64,000 bases of DNA from Cladophialophora immunda (Eukaryota > Ascomycota > Eurotiomycetes > Chaetothyriales > Herpotrichiellaceae): the NCBI RefSeq assembly GCF_000835495.1, contig NW_015622545.1, positions 682,001 to 746,000 of the forward strand, given 5' to 3'. This document shows, piece after piece, positions 13,022 through 25,284 of this stretch. Position 1 is the stretch's first letter, and the number at the start of each line of letters is the position of its first letter. Under the pieces are notes generated by a model. That model was not told the origin of the DNA. It saw nothing but the letters and a program-made list of their open reading frames with translations, and made no database searches. The translations under genes and the position numbers were made by a program.

Positions 13022-14651
13022 CTGGATGGAAGGGAGACTGACCGATTCATTCGTGTATCAAAACGCCATCAGCATCACGGAGACCAGATCGGAAGGCTGT
13101 GATCACAGCTCGAGCTCAGATATCTCCGATCTGTGAACGTCGTGGGAGCGACGAGTGGATCGAAGACGACGTCTGTTCCGGAGTCTTTTGTCAAAAGTCC
13201 TGTTGGGCAGAGAAGTTGGAGGAATGTTCAAAGGATGCGCCTAGGCGACAATGTTGCCATCCCTGTTGCATTTCACTCTCATGGCGGGCCACTGTCAACT
13301 CCAACCACAAATTGACGCCTATGATTTATCCCAGCAGCTGTCCTGGAGTTGTTCTGCGCACCTGATGCATCGCTGTTCCACCGACTTGTTGAGCTCAGGA
13401 TGGTAGCTCGACTCATGTGCATTTCTGAGTCTGAAGGGCCCCTATCGAACGCATATTTTGATGACCAACTTGATCCAGCACGGGCGTTCTACTCCGAACT
13501 CAAGAGAATCGTTCTGCGTGGTGACATCTCTCGCCGCTGGCCAGCGTGATGTGAATATCCCACAGATTGAGCCATGATCACTGGAAACGTCCTCGAAGTC
13601 GACGAACTTGACGGAATCCTGACACGTCCAAGATTCAATATGGTCTTTTCTCACCCAATCCGACAAAAGCGTGTGCTTGCAGCAACACCACCACCCACCT
13701 CTTTACCTGGGAGTCGGTCCGGGGCTGCTAATGAGGTGTCGTGTGTCAAGAGGGTAGTGGGAGATGAATGCGAGGGCCGAGCCTTGTTTCTAGGCAGAGG
13801 TAGATGGTATAGGAGGAAGAGGGGAGGCGAGAGAGACGAAGAGTTGTTGCGAATAGGGAGAGAAATAAAGAGGAGGGAGTCCGACGTCTGGAGAGGGAGA
13901 GAGCAGCGACTCGGCGCGGTTGCCCAGACGAGCTCTCAAATTGAAGACCTAACAGGGTAGGGTGGAAATCTGTCAATTTTTCAACATTCTTGTTACATTG
14001 ACGAAAATCAGCAGCTCCTCAAGCTGACCCTGATTTGCCAAAGTCTCTGAGTGTTTGTCGTGAAGCTGAGAAACAGCCTCAACGACGAACTCCATCAAAT
14101 TCTGATCTAGTCCCATATTGATCTAGTCCCATATTAACCTAATTCACAGCTTTGGTATCACGTGATATGAACTCCAATCAATGCAACCCGCTTCCTCGTC
14201 CCCAGGCCACCTTTCCTCCCAATCGCTCGACTTGTAATCCATACATTCGAATTTAGATATATACTCCGCATCTTGCTCTGTCTTCACTGTAATTATTGCC
14301 TAGCCCTAAGATGGCGAGGAACACGCTCGACCAACAGCACCGCGCTCTCGGTTTCTTTTTCTCCGCCATGTGAATAGCAATGACACTCGACTCTCGCGGA
14401 ATGGAAAAAAAAGGGAAAAAAAGGAATAAGTCAATACCCGAATGAAACACTTAACGAACTCTCTCGGGCATCCTCCCCGCGCCCCTTCCTCAGATATACT
14501 CTCAAAACCATCTCATCAGCTTCACGCGGCTGCACAAGCGGATCACCGCGACCGCGATCAATATTATCGGCCTCCCCCGACGTGACCTCCCCTTGTCTTT
14601 TCTCTCGCATTTGCTTCCAACCGTCTATCAAATTACAGGACCCCTGTGGAC
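13022..14651. other. Intergenic, no gene seen
   Basis: No credible coding frame. It contains a purine-rich tract near 13800-13900 and a 16-bp tandem duplication at 14104-14135. It is bounded by the 3' ends of two converging genes. Confidence 0.55.
14104..14135. repeat. 16-bp tandem duplication
   Basis: GATCTAGTCCCATATT occurs twice head to tail with no spacer. It could be a small slippage product or a footprint; no element lies beside it. Confidence 0.8.
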
Positions 14652-15897
14652 CTAGTTGGTTGGTGGATCGCTTGGTCCTGTTTGGAGCGTCCGTGGATCG
14701 TTGGAATCTTCACCAGCCAACACACCTGACTGCAAAAGCTTATCTCGATACTTCTTCAAGCCACGTACCGTAGCCGAATACCTCTCTGGTCGTGCATCGT
14801 CCCACGAGTTCCAAATAGGATCACGGCCGTCCACGATCACTTGTGGTCTGGGGCTCTCCTTGTCTTCTGGATTGACCTTGCTGACACGTCCACCAGCATA
14901 AGAGCGGCGTTGTGCGATGCTTTGCATGTCAGAGAGTGACAGGCGCCAAACTGCAACAGGGTCTTCGGATCCAATGCGTCGCCACACACCAGAATCATCG
15001 TATGTCCTCAAATAGTATTCTCGCCCCCCATTCTCGGCTTCTACCATGTCAATATCGGGGTCGGGGTCGAAGACTATCCAAAAACTCTTGTCGGCAGGAT
15101 GAAGCAGGATGTCAAATGGAATTGGCCAGAGCCATTGCCAGGGAGAGTATCCATCCATATCGTCTCGAACGCCGCTGCAGATTTGGCTGACCCTTAAGCC
15201 ATAACTTAAGCTTGAGCTGTGTTCTGTGTCCTCGGGTTTCTGGAGATGTCGCGGAATAGTGATGGGTGGGTCAAACTTGATCCACCTTGCGTTCGTTATC
15301 TTATCCTCAGTTTCGTCATACTCCGTTTCATCATCCCTCGATTCAGCGAACCAGGGCCACCAGCGGTACTCTCGACCCTTGTCTCGACACTGATCGAAAT
15401 AGAAATACCTGTTTCCACACTTGAACAGCGGGAATGGGATAATCGGAGTCTTATCTCTGTTGGGATCGTCATCCAAGGAGTTGTTAGAGGGGCGCTCAAA
15501 GGTGTGGTGTATGTTCAGTTCCATATCATCAACCTGCTTCGGGTCCCAGATATCAATATGCTTGATCCATTCGCAAAAATCGGTCGGAATTAATCTTGAA
15601 GCCATGAGCCGAGCATAAGACTGTTCTTCGATGAATGCGGTGCTACCTGGTTCTTTAGGATCTTGATCCCAATTCCACCTAAGCAATTCTTTTTTACGTG
15701 ACCAAAAACGGCCCATCTCTTGCCATGGGCTTTCGCCTATATTGGTGTGAGCCACATTCATTCGAGTTTCCAAGCGGAGTTTTACCTGTTGATCTATCAA
15801 AGTCCCAGTGATCCATCCTCGCTCTGAATTCTAGAAACTCTCGCCGTAATTCATCCGTCAACTCCAGTTCCGGGTTTTCGCTCGATGGATTCGACAT
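14652..15897 (-). CDS. Unknown fungal protein, two exons
   Basis: Exon 1 is 15786-15897 and exon 2 is 14652-15736, giving 398 aa. The 49-bp intron (GTAAAA...GCTCAC...TATAG) splits a Gly codon, and both exons join in frame. The start ATG (MSNPSSENPELEL) precedes a Leu/Glu-rich helix. The body is rich in Trp, Asp and Arg (for example WNWDQDPKEP and YRWWPWFAE) and lacks signal peptide or membrane segments, so a soluble cytosolic or nuclear protein is likely. Near the end, ARPERYSATVRGLKKYRDKL looks helical. I recognise no catalytic motif and no family with confidence; it resembles lineage-restricted hypothetical proteins common in ascomycetes. The clean splice and absence of stops over nearly 400 codons support a functional gene. 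Confidence 0.75.
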
Positions 15898-17736
15898 GAT
15901 GTCTGTGCTATCAATGAGGTTGCTGTCGATAGGAACAATAACGTATTTTGGGTGAGAGGAGCGTCATGGAGAAGTGCTAGCGTGGAATAGGAGAAAACAA
16001 GTCAGGAACTCGGGTTAAATACCCAACCCGAAGGAGAATATCTGCAAGCGAACAGACAAGGTCGGACTGACTGTCCACTCCTTTGGAGGCAAGGATTGAA
16101 ACAATGTGGAGTGAGATAGTGCGAGTGAAGAGCCAAAGTCTCTTTTTGTCTCTTATTTGGTAAGTTTCCGCATGCGTGCGCGCGGCGAGGATTCAATAGT
16201 GCATATGGACTCTGTCCAAGCGCCCGAGTGAGGGCGGCGGAGGCCGTTCTCACCAGTCCTGGTGCAAGGAAGATGCAACCGGAACGAGAGGGCGGTGAAT
16301 GACCTGGCGACTGCGATGGGAAATTCAACCTAGTTCTCGAGCATAGCTGGGTGGTTGATCCCCCAATGTTAGGAATCTCACAGTGTCCAATGCAAACGAG
16401 GTCCATGTTTCTTCGATATTTACACTTCTGGCAGCCTCAAGGGCGCAGACCGAGAGACTTGAACTCGCTCCGGTGAACTTTATTATCCACCCCAAGCCGT
16501 CTCTCGGAATGGATGGGTGGGAAGTACTTGCCTTCGAAGCGTGAGTAGGGCACAGCAAGAGGGCCTCCAAATCACCCCATCGTCCAAGTTCGAGTGCCAT
16601 GCCCAGTTTGACGACAGTCTCTCGCTCCCCCGTCGGTGAGAGATCGGCTAGAGTATCTCGATAACACTTGCAGACTCGTGCTTGGATAGATGGCTCTTTG
16701 TCTGACGCGGCCTAGACCACCAATTTGAATGCGGCGACAAGTCGATCGAGAGGCTACGCTTGGTCCCCTACTGGTGGGATCTAAGGCCGCGTCAGGATGC
16801 TTGGAATGCAGTGAACAAAGGATTCGACGAGGCCTGGACCCTCGATCCGGGCTGTCTGCGAACAGGAGATACAAAGGAAAACAGATAGACCTCTTCTCGC
16901 ATGACTTGAGCGCGATGAGACTGCGACTACTGATCCCGCCACTCTCACCATCTCGACGCCTCTCGTTCTCTGGAACGCCTCCTGCCAGATTGCTTCTGCC
17001 CAGAAACCCGCACTCGGGAGCTGGTCGATATGTTCAAGGCAATCAGAACTGGATAGTATGGGGGTGTTGACACTTGATGCCACCAAGACAGAAGACTGGC
17101 ATACTTCACATGACAATGATCACCCAGGCTCCGGCCCAATGCCCTCCAATCGCAATCTACATCGAAATTCCAGTTGGATTTGACAATGAAGGAGGAAGAC
17201 AAAGCATTCCTGATGACGCAGTAACGTGGCCGGGGAAGGCGTGCGATTGGAGAACTGGTGTGGAATGGCCGTCTGGACAACTATGGAATGGCTCTGTTGT
17301 CGGGGCACCCCCGTGACCTGCGCTTCTGAGGTCGGAATTCGGGTCTGGGACATGGGTTGTGTCGACTGCTTAGCGGGACATCAGAAACACGGCTATTTAT
17401 ACCAGTGTTGACTCTCCCCCGGTTATTATATTGTTATTGCTCACTACCAGGTAACTTGACGGGTCGGGTCAGGGACAGGCTGTTCTTTCTTCAGGGCTGA
17501 CATTTCTCAGCCAATCTCCAGATGTCAAGTTATCTGATGCTTCTCAGTGCTCCCATCTTCATTGCGACAATATCGCAAGAGCAGAGGTTACTATGTATCA
17601 CGTGCTGAGCGAGGAATCTGACTTCACTGGGTCCCAAGCCAGCTGGTGTACGTTTCCGCTGCCCGTGGAAGATGTTGTCGACTCAGTGCCCGTGGCATCA
17701 CATGCCCGTTTGACCGTTGACATATCTCCTTACTCT
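15898..17736. other. Intergenic, no gene seen
   Basis: Several short frames on both strands (the longest about 134 codons, Arg/Ser/Cys-rich) with no domain, splice-linked partner or consistent codon bias. The first few hundred bases must hold the promoter of the minus-strand gene ending at 15897. Confidence 0.5.
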
Positions 17737-18021
17737 TTAGTGACTACCCCACACTTCCTCTGATTTCCCATAGGCGGCCTCTTCAACGGTCACAGCGGAC
17801 ACCAAGCTCGGGGTCCTCCTGGTCGTCGGATCGCTGGAACGCGGAGGCGCTTCACGAATTCTCTGAAGCTCTTCAGAGACTCGTGTGAGGCACTCTACAG
17901 TGCTGAGAGGATGCCCAGAGGGTAGGGAGCAATACATATCTTTCTTTGATTCTGGACTCTTTTCAGCCGTCCGCGGCTGTGGTCCTCTATGCCCCTTGCG
18001 ACTCCACGTGGCGTTGTGCAT
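17737..18021 (-). CDS. Short hypothetical frame
   Basis: A 94-codon frame from a true ATG. It is hydrophilic, with a helix-like stretch ECLTRVSEELQRIREAP followed by a Ser/Thr-rich tail. No family, signal peptide or intron is evident, and open frames of this length occur by chance in this GC range. I list it because its composition is more protein-like than that of its neighbours. Confidence 0.2.
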   Translation of the reverse strand: MHNATWSRKGHRGPQPRTAEKSPESKKDMYCSLPSGHPLSTVECLTRVSEELQRIREAPPRSSDPTTRRTPSLVSAVTVEEAAYGKSEEVWGSH

Positions 18022-18590
18022 GAGATATTTCTTAGCATATCGACCGCCTATGACATTTGGAATTGGTGTCTATCACCGAAAGGTTGCATTCCCACCGAGA
18101 TCGACTCTGTCGTGAGGCAAGGCAGGGTTGCGAGGCTTTTGACGGACGCAAATTGACTCCTCTTGTGTGATAGGGTCGGGACGAGAAAGGTGCGTTATCG
18201 GCGTGGGGACGGAATCCAGAAGCGCTCAAACTCCCTGATCAGTGTCCACAGTGAGTGGTGCGGAAGGAGAAGGCCGACACGTGAGCAAGAGGGAATTCTG
18301 GACATCAGCAGCCTACGGTGGCAGAAGAAAACCACGCACCCAGATCTCAACTCGACCTTGATTTGGCCGCTGGGCATTTTGAGGAATACGGGGAACCGGT
18401 GCGGGGAATTGCCCTGGCATGCCGCTTTTGTTTGTTGCCGTGTGACGTCAACTCTAGTCGTCCAAGCAACTGCGGATTGGGATGATGTTCAGATTCCTCG
18501 ATAATCTCCAGCCATGTTCCGTGTGCTTGCAACTTCCTTTGCTCAATTCCCCAGACGCCTCGTCGGACGAAGCTTGAGACGCGATGCCTC

Positions 18591-19334
18591 CTAGCATGCG
18601 GTTGTGACTTCACATATGCCTCTTTTGATGGTCACCCTAACGGGCAGACCAGCTTCCAGCCAATCGACTGGCGCCAAACGACCCCTCCACCCGAGATGAC
18701 CATGCTTACAATGACTACGGGTAATGATGACTACGGCTAGCTGGGAAGAGATTGTCAAGAGGTGGGCGACGTTCACATGGCATCCTACAAGAATTGACAC
18801 CTTGACACTGGGCGAGAGGGACCTGGGTGTTGGCTTCAGGACCGAAGAGTTGGCCGGGTGCGGCGTGATGAACCCTGTTTGCTTTGTCCAATTTCGAGAT
18901 TCTCTTCTGGAAATTTGCCTGCGCAAGGACACGCGAGCGGGCCTCGTGGCCGTCATTCTCTCCGCAGCCATCTTTCGTCGCTTCCTTTGCTCACACAACT
19001 CCCTCGCGACATGTTCCGCTTCTTCCTCATTCTTGATGATGATTGAGCAGTCACCAAGCAACTTCTTGGGCAAGTCATACCGTCTTGTTCTTGGCGATAC
19101 GGACTGGTCTCTCGTTGCTCGCACTCGCAGGCCGATGATCCGACCCCATGCGTCCTTGATCCTTCGAGGCCAGCGGTACGCCTCCCTCTGTTGCGCTGTT
19201 TCACGGGCTCGACATATCGCTTTATCTCGTGCTTCGCATGATCCACCAGTGCCGGCATCAATTTGTTGTTGAGTTATAGGGCCGGCGCTTTTTGATCCTG
19301 ACGAGGACGCGAGGATGGATGAACTCCAATGCAC
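18591..19334 (-). CDS. Uncertain basic frame, possibly a degraded gene
   Basis: The frame is open for 247 codons, but its first codon is GTG, so any real start must be elsewhere, perhaps in an upstream exon. The section around 18950-19280 looks coding: it is rich in Arg, Lys and Glu and contains DLPKKLLGDCSIIIKNEEEAEH. The last third turns hydrophobic and less protein-like, as if it had run into an intron. A second frame just upstream (about 19280-19393) encodes EKFWRLDEPVECIGVH and then stops. Frame changes between coding-like pieces suggest either missed introns or a pseudogene. A 182-codon frame lies on the opposite strand over much of this stretch. No function is assigned. Confidence 0.25.
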   Translation of the reverse strand: MHWSSSILASSSGSKSAGPITQQQIDAGTGGSCEARDKAICRARETAQQREAYRWPRRIKDAWGRIIGLRVRATRDQSVSPRTRRYDLPKKLLGDCSIIIKNEEEAEHVARELCEQRKRRKMAAERMTATRPARVSLRRQISRRESRNWTKQTGFITPHPANSSVLKPTPRSLSPSVKVSILVGCHVNVAHLLTISSQLAVVIITRSHCKHGHLGWRGRLAPVDWLEAGLPVRVTIKRGICEVTTAC

Positions 19335-21629
19335 TCGACGGGTTCGTCCAGGCGCCAGAATTTCTCCGGCTCTGTGGGGTTATCTTCGAGACGTTCTCAA
19401 ACATATATTTTTATACAGTCCTCTGGTGAGAGTGAAGTTTGAGGTCCAGTTGGCGGTCTCCTGCATCAGCGTTTAGTGAAATCGAGTCCAACCGTGACTC
19501 TTGCTTGTTCGGCCTCGCTAGGATGAAGCGATGTTAGATAACAACCCGCAAGGACTTAAACAGCGTAGAATCACTGTCTATGGCCGTCACTCGAACCGTT
19601 CACACTCCAATATGTGCGCACACGTCTGTTCACGACCGTCAAATGAAGCGGGCTCAAGATTGTGATGCCGAAGAAGTCGTTGCAACATTATTGCCCTGTT
19701 TTTTTATGCTTCCTCACTCAGAGCGATTCTGCCGAAAAGTGGCATGGCGAGCATTTGTTCTTGACAACAATCATGAACTCTCTAAGAGGGACCGGGAAGA
19801 GACGCTACTAGAGAGAAAAGTCTGTGAGGTTTACGAGCACTGTGGCATTTTTGCGATGCTGTTGATAGTGTACAAACAGCCTTGTCCAGCCTTGTCCAGC
19901 CTCTTTCAGCCTCGTTCAGCCTCGCTCAGCCTTGTCCAACCTTGTCCATCTTTTTCAGCTATTCACGTCAGAGTCTACGCCCCCCAAACACATGAAACGG
20001 CTGTTGATGTCCTCTCAAATTCTTCTATGGTGATCCACGCTATGGCGCTGTGCTCATCCATGGAATACCACATTTCAAAGAGACTCCAACGGTTAGTTCC
20101 AGGGAGGAGTTCAGAACCATCTGCTGCGAAGTGACAGCAAACCCGACCTTGGCAACGTTGTCCAGCCTACATATGGCGCCTTTTGGACTGATGATGAACT
20201 AAGACATGTCCTTTTAGTGGCAATGGCAACACCTGAAAATGCTGGGCCCAGAGTGAGGGGGTCTGGATTCACCTCTCGGGCTCGACGAAACCTTCTTCCC
20301 TCCTGCAAGGAACAACCAAGCGAGTGGGTTTCCACCTAGGCCAGACTTCGACCGCCCTATGGTTGCCCAGTGGGGTGCAGGGCTGTCAGTCGGGCGTCAT
20401 GCAAGGAATTGTCGACAAAGCATCAGGCAAGAATAGGTGTGAGGCGGAGAATCCAACAAAAGCCGGGAAAGCCGGCGTCAGACCCTGGCCGACGCCCTCC
20501 GCATCTGCGAGTGCGCGATGCTTCGAAATCAAAACTGTGTGTTCAAGGATGACAGGATGACGGCCTCCCGACCCGGCCGTTCGGCGATTAAGCCTGGTTC
20601 CCCGGATTATTCAAAAACAAGCCACGCAGTCCTGATTCCATTTGCTATGATGGCTCCGCTACGCCGGCCGGAAGAGTTCGGGCATAACAGCGTGGGCGCC
20701 GTCATGCATCGTCAAGAGGAAATGTATCGTGCCATCTCGCAGAACCAGTTGCATGTTCTTGATATGCGGGTGTTGAAGCTGGGTGTCCCGTCCACCATAG
20801 CGGGGAGGGGGGGATGACACAAACGCTCAGGACGGAGCCCGCCACTGCCCACCCATACTGAATCTTTCGAGGACATAGGCTCTAGAAACGGTTGGCTCCA
20901 TTATGGGCTTCGTGGATGCGCTTGCCGTTGATGTATAGGTTGTCCTCGACGATCACCAAGGGCGAAGCAGGTGCAGAATGGGTACTGTGCCAGCTCAAAG
21001 GAGGGAGGACCTTGGAGCCACGAGTCAGCAGATTGACGGGTTTGATGCTTGGTCTAGAGGACTCTTCAGCAAGACACCGCGTGACGTGTTACTGGCACAC
21101 AAGACTTCGGGCTTTCAAGGGACAAGGGCGAGAGAAATGTGCCGGTGTCTTTGGTTGGACGTTTTCCACAAAGTATTTGGAACTTGCACGAGGGCTTCAA
21201 AAGACGGGACTTGCCCTAATCTCGCCGGCCAGCATATTTGATGAAGATTGAGGCACTCGGCATGGTTCAGAGAAGCGAGTGTCATGTACGGCAGGACAAT
21301 CCAGTCCTCTTCCATGTGTTCCACTCCACTTTCGAAAACCTGGGCACGTCGGGTCCAGACAGCTTCGGAACCATCGACGAATTCTTCCTCAGAGAGTCCC
21401 TTGAGCCGAGATGAATGGCAGAACGGGCATGAGCTTCGATGTAAAGTTGTGGCTGATGGAGCTGGGACTCTGCGTGCGGGTGCCAAAGTGCCCTCAGGCC
21501 CGGCGATCAATCAGTCAAGGGATTGTGGTACAGCACTGAGCACGACTTACAGGGCTCAGTGGGCGTTCAAAAGGGCGGCCAAGCACCAGGTTTCCATCAC
21601 TCCCCTCCGATATCTCTAGGCTTTGATGG
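19335..21629. other. Intergenic, no intact gene
   Basis: No credible intact gene. The 184-codon plus frame at 19580-20134 crosses a 10-bp tandem repeat and has no recognisable domain. A minus frame around 21115-21510 includes protein-like text (EEDWIVLPYMTLASLNHAEC) that may belong to the remnant at 21630-21962. Confidence 0.45.
19881..19950. repeat. 10-bp tandem repeat, about 7 units
   Basis: Degenerate units of CTTGTCCAGC: cttgtccagc twice, ctctttcagc, ctcgttcagc, ctcgctcagc, cttgtccaac, cttgtccatc. This is a minisatellite in non-coding or weakly coding sequence. Confidence 0.85.
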
Positions 21630-21962
21630 CTATCCGCCATTTCCTCGACGTTTGGTTTTGAGACACAACTCTTTCCTCTCAGCGGAGAGATCGAATTCCG
21701 CCCACTCGAAGTCAGCAGCCATGAGTTTCGCATCAACCAGCAGAAAGTTTCCCAGTTGAGGATCCGACTGACCCAAATCACGCTGGTGAAGCTCACGATC
21801 GCACGAGATGGAGTCGTCGCAGGTGAGGATATCAGGGCCAACGAACGTGCTTCCGGCGGAGATATTCCGGGTGCGAAAGGCGAAATTGCCATCGTCTTCA
21901 ATGCATGGTGATCGAAGCGGCCTCAATATAGAAGTGCGAGGAGACCAGATTGCCGGGATCAT
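21630..21962 (-). pseudogene. Possible kinase-like/phosphotransferase-like remnant
   Basis: The minus strand reads ...SDPQLGNFLLVDAKLMA followed by ADFEWAEFDLS. This resembles the HGDPxLGNxxLV...DxE pattern of some fungal kinase-fold proteins, with the catalytic His-Gly of HGD replaced. There is no proper start, the frame ends after about 110 codons, and there is no convincing splice-linked continuation. I read it as a decayed fragment. The assignment rests on a short motif remembered from the family, so confidence is low. Confidence 0.25.
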
Positions 21963-22015
21963 TGACTGGGAAACATCCGGATGGTATCCAGCTTACTGAG
22001 AATACACTACTACTG
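21808..22015 (+). pseudogene. APH-family phosphotransferase C-terminal fragment
   Basis: The plus frame ends with MHGDRSGLNIEVRGDQ, IAGIIDWETSGWYPAY and a TGA, followed in the same frame by EYT. Fungal aminoglycoside-phosphotransferase-like proteins carry HGDLxxxNI...GIIDWExxGWYPEYWEY near their C-termini. The match is clear and the stop falls exactly where Trp is expected, so TGG has become TGA. The catalytic HGD and the DW of the metal-binding loop are still present. The N-terminal lobe is not recognisable upstream, so this is a relic of roughly 40-65 codons rather than a gene. Confidence 0.6.
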
Positions 22016-23226
22016 CTTGTCAGATCAATCCTCAGAACTGTTTCGTGTTGTTCGGTGCGGATATCTATGGCAAGGTGTTTGTGCGACGACAGAGCTGCTT
22101 GCTGTACCGCCAATCCTTCAGGTGGCCGTTACAAGGGCGGCGACGAGATGGTAAAATACTCGCACTGCTAATCCGTTATATCTGCACAAGCAATCAGCAA
22201 TACTCTCTTCCTCCTCTTGGAAGGCAGACGTTCACTTCGGCATTGATCGGATTTTGGACTGGTGTGGAGGCCGATTGCCATAGTCTTAAGCAAACCCCGG
22301 TGAGGTCGCGGACATGTCGCAGGAGATATAGCCGGCTGGCTTCAGGCGTTGTCGGCCCCGTTGAGGACATGCTTGGCCGCCTTCTCATGTGCAGTTGGGA
22401 TGTCACAGTGACCAGGGAAAACGAGACAACCGTCGCCTGTACTTGGAACCGGAATCGCCAAAGAGCGAGGGCTGGACGGGCCGCGCTCTGTAAGTTGTGG
22501 CCTGGTGGCCATAGATGAATCCACATTTACCCTACCACCAGCATCGATTCTCCAGGGAGAGTGCGAGAACTACCGACCCGTGGCTTGACTGAATGGGTAG
22601 ATCAGAGAACCCGGCAGCCTGCCTCTAAGAACTGATGGAAGAGCCGTCAGTTCCTCCGATGTCGAACTCCATCTATCAGCCTGTCTCCAAGACGAACTAC
22701 ATCAAGGGCCAACATGGCCAATGTTGCCATCCTTCGGTGAAACGGCGAAGTGAACTGTCCTCTGGTATGCTGGAGCTGCCAAATCCTAGAGAGAGCCCTA
22801 GCTTCCCTTGGATACGGGACGTGGTGGAATGTCCGTTGCTGCCAGCAATGTCGCGGTGGTAGTTGTCAAGATCTTTGTTTATCCGACTCCCTGAGGATGG
22901 ATGTTTCAAACGGCTCCAGATATTGTTGTTTATAGACTGTCTATCTAATGGAAAGAGGTCTTCCTCGTACCAAGAACGCCGGGCAAGGAGCGTTCACCAA
23001 TCATTGACTGGCCGAGGTCTTTTGAGGCAGCGCAGTGCCTAAAACACTGGATTGATCAAGGTCTATGTCAGGTCGCAGATTCAAACTAGTTCCACCAATC
23101 AGATCGCTCTGTTTGCGGATCACTAAGGGACTGCAGTCCTGGCATCGCTACTGGCCGTGACGCTCTCCAAGTCCAACATCCCACAACTGTTACAAGACAT
23201 TTGGGCGCGGTCATACGGATTTTTGA
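22016..23226. other. Intergenic, no gene seen
   Basis: Only short unsupported frames. It lies downstream of the monooxygenase stop codon at 23227-23229 and so includes its 3' flank. Confidence 0.5.
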
Positions 23227-25284
23227 CTACTCACGGTTCCAGCCGTCCTTCCTCAGATAGTAGCTCAAATCCATATCCTTTGCATCTCTCTCGGCCGTTC
23301 CATTTCCAAAGAACCGGAAACGGTTGGGCGAACAATACTTGATGTCGAAGTCTTCCCCGCGTTGGACACTCATCATGTCCTTGAAATGCATGGGAGATCC
23401 GGCCCACATGGCGGTGACGGGCCCGTCAATCTTGTTGTTCTTGTACCACGAGCGGCAGTGACTGGTGTAGACGGTGCGTTTGAGAAACTCCTGCGTGTAG
23501 ACGTTGAAATCGTCCACGGCCTCTTGCTTCGGGTCCACGCTGTGGATTTGCTCGTGCGCCATTTTGCGCACCCAGTTGACGGCGTACATGCCCGCCCACT
23601 CCATTTGGGGTATCAGACTGCCATTACCGACCGCTGTCGGTAGTCAGCATGAGCATGAGCATGAGCGTGTAGGCCGCCGAGAGGCGAGGGAGGGGGTCTC
23701 AACTTACGGGAATTGGGACCGAGGACGAAGAAGAGATTGGGAAAGTTTTTGGCACACACGCTCAAGTACGATTGCGGGTCAACCCCCCATTGTTCGCTCA
23801 GCAAGGTCCCATTCCTTCCCTGTATCGGCCAGCTTTTGACCCACGAGGTGTTGAATCCCGTGGCACAGATGATGGCGTCGACTTTGTGCTCGAATCCGTT
23901 CGAGTCGACGACCCCGTCGGCGGTGATCTTGGTGGCTGCGTTGAAGACGGCCGTCACGTTGGGCTGTTGCAGCGCCTCCAGGTAGCCGTCGCCGGGGCTT
24001 AGTCGACGACATCCAAACGCCCACGACGGGATGAGTGCGTCTTGCATTTCGCGGTTGCCGTTCAATTTGTCCAGCATGATCTGTCGGGATTGGCCCTGGA
24101 AGAAGTCGTGCTCCGGGGTTCCGTACTGCAGGCCGCGGTAGAGCTTGTTGAAGCCGTGCTCGATCTTCTTGCGATACGCCAACAGCTTGTCTGGGTCTTC
24201 GAACTCGTGCAACTCTTCAGCCGAGTACTTGAAATTCCCGCCATCCTTGGTATGCTCAGCCGCGAAATTTGGGCTAATCCAGGTGGATGAGCGGATGAAG
24301 GTCGTCATGTGTTTCACATCCGGCTGTATGCTGGGCACAATCTGAATGGCCGAGGACCCATTCCCAATAACGGCCACGGTCTTGTCCTTGTAGTCGTAGT
24401 TGTGGTCCCATTCCGCCGAATGGCATAGATGGCCCTTGAACTGCTTCAACCCAGGGATATCGGGCCACTGCCAGTCACTTGACACATTTGTTAGCGATCA
24501 GGAGCATGCTACCGTGTATCTCGATTTTTCTTACTTTAAAATCCCACTCGCATTGATGACGACGTCTGCTTTGTCACGTTTGACATGGCCGTTCACATCG
24601 ACTTCAACCTCCCACTTTCCCTCCTCTTCAATCCAGGCTGCACTCAGCACCTTGGCATTGAACACAATGTTCTTCTCCAGGTTGTATTCTTTGGCCACCT
24701 TTTGTATGTATCGACGGATCTCGGGACCCTTTGCGTAGTATTGAGACCAGGCTAGGGTTAACAGCAATGTTAGCCTGAGCATGACAGTCAGTCAACGGGA
24801 CTCACTTGGATTTGGTGCCCACGTAAAGGCGTAGATGTGTGCGGGTACATCACAAGCGACCCCTGGATATTGGTTCTCATACCAGGTTCCGCCCACCACG
24901 GGATTCTTCTCGTAGATGACATGCTGGCAGTAATCTTCCATCTTGTAGTCATGTTGTATCTATATTGTGTGGTGTTTAACATTGCCGGATGTACCGACAT
25001 TTTCGCAGCGAGGGCCATGGGCATACCTTGTGAGCCACCATCAACCCTGAAAACCCTGCTCCAATAGTGATGACGCGCATTTTCCGGGGCGCATAGAGGG
25101 GTTCTTCATAGATGGCAGTCCAGTTTGCCGGACGCAACATAGAATCACTGGCAGTGCCATACTGGTTATGCACCCATTCAAGGGGGGTCGGAAGGGAGTG
25201 AGGCGCGGCACCATTCGTACCGTTGATCACGGAAGGCTCTTGTGCTACAGTGCTTGGATCCATAATTTTGTGGTTGGAAGTCAT
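23227..25284 (-). CDS. Baeyer-Villiger-type FAD monooxygenase, five exons
   Basis: Exons are 25027-25284, 24806-24959, 24535-24751, 23708-24477 and 23227-23633; they join without a stop to give 601 aa. Introns are 54-74 bp, GT-AG, with GCTAAC or GCTGAC branch sites. These enzymes use NADPH and O2 through a flavin-peroxide to insert oxygen beside a carbonyl. Visible motifs are the FAD-binding GAGFSG (75-80), [15 protein letters not shown] (109-123), the type I signature [11 protein letters not shown] (223-233, F-x-G-x3-H-x3-W), the NADPH-binding GNGSSA (248-253) and ATGFNTSW near the end. Length is normal for the family and no key residue is missing. It is divergent from the isomerase gene across about 700 bp, which suggests co-regulation. 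The substrate cannot be read from sequence. Confidence 0.93.
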
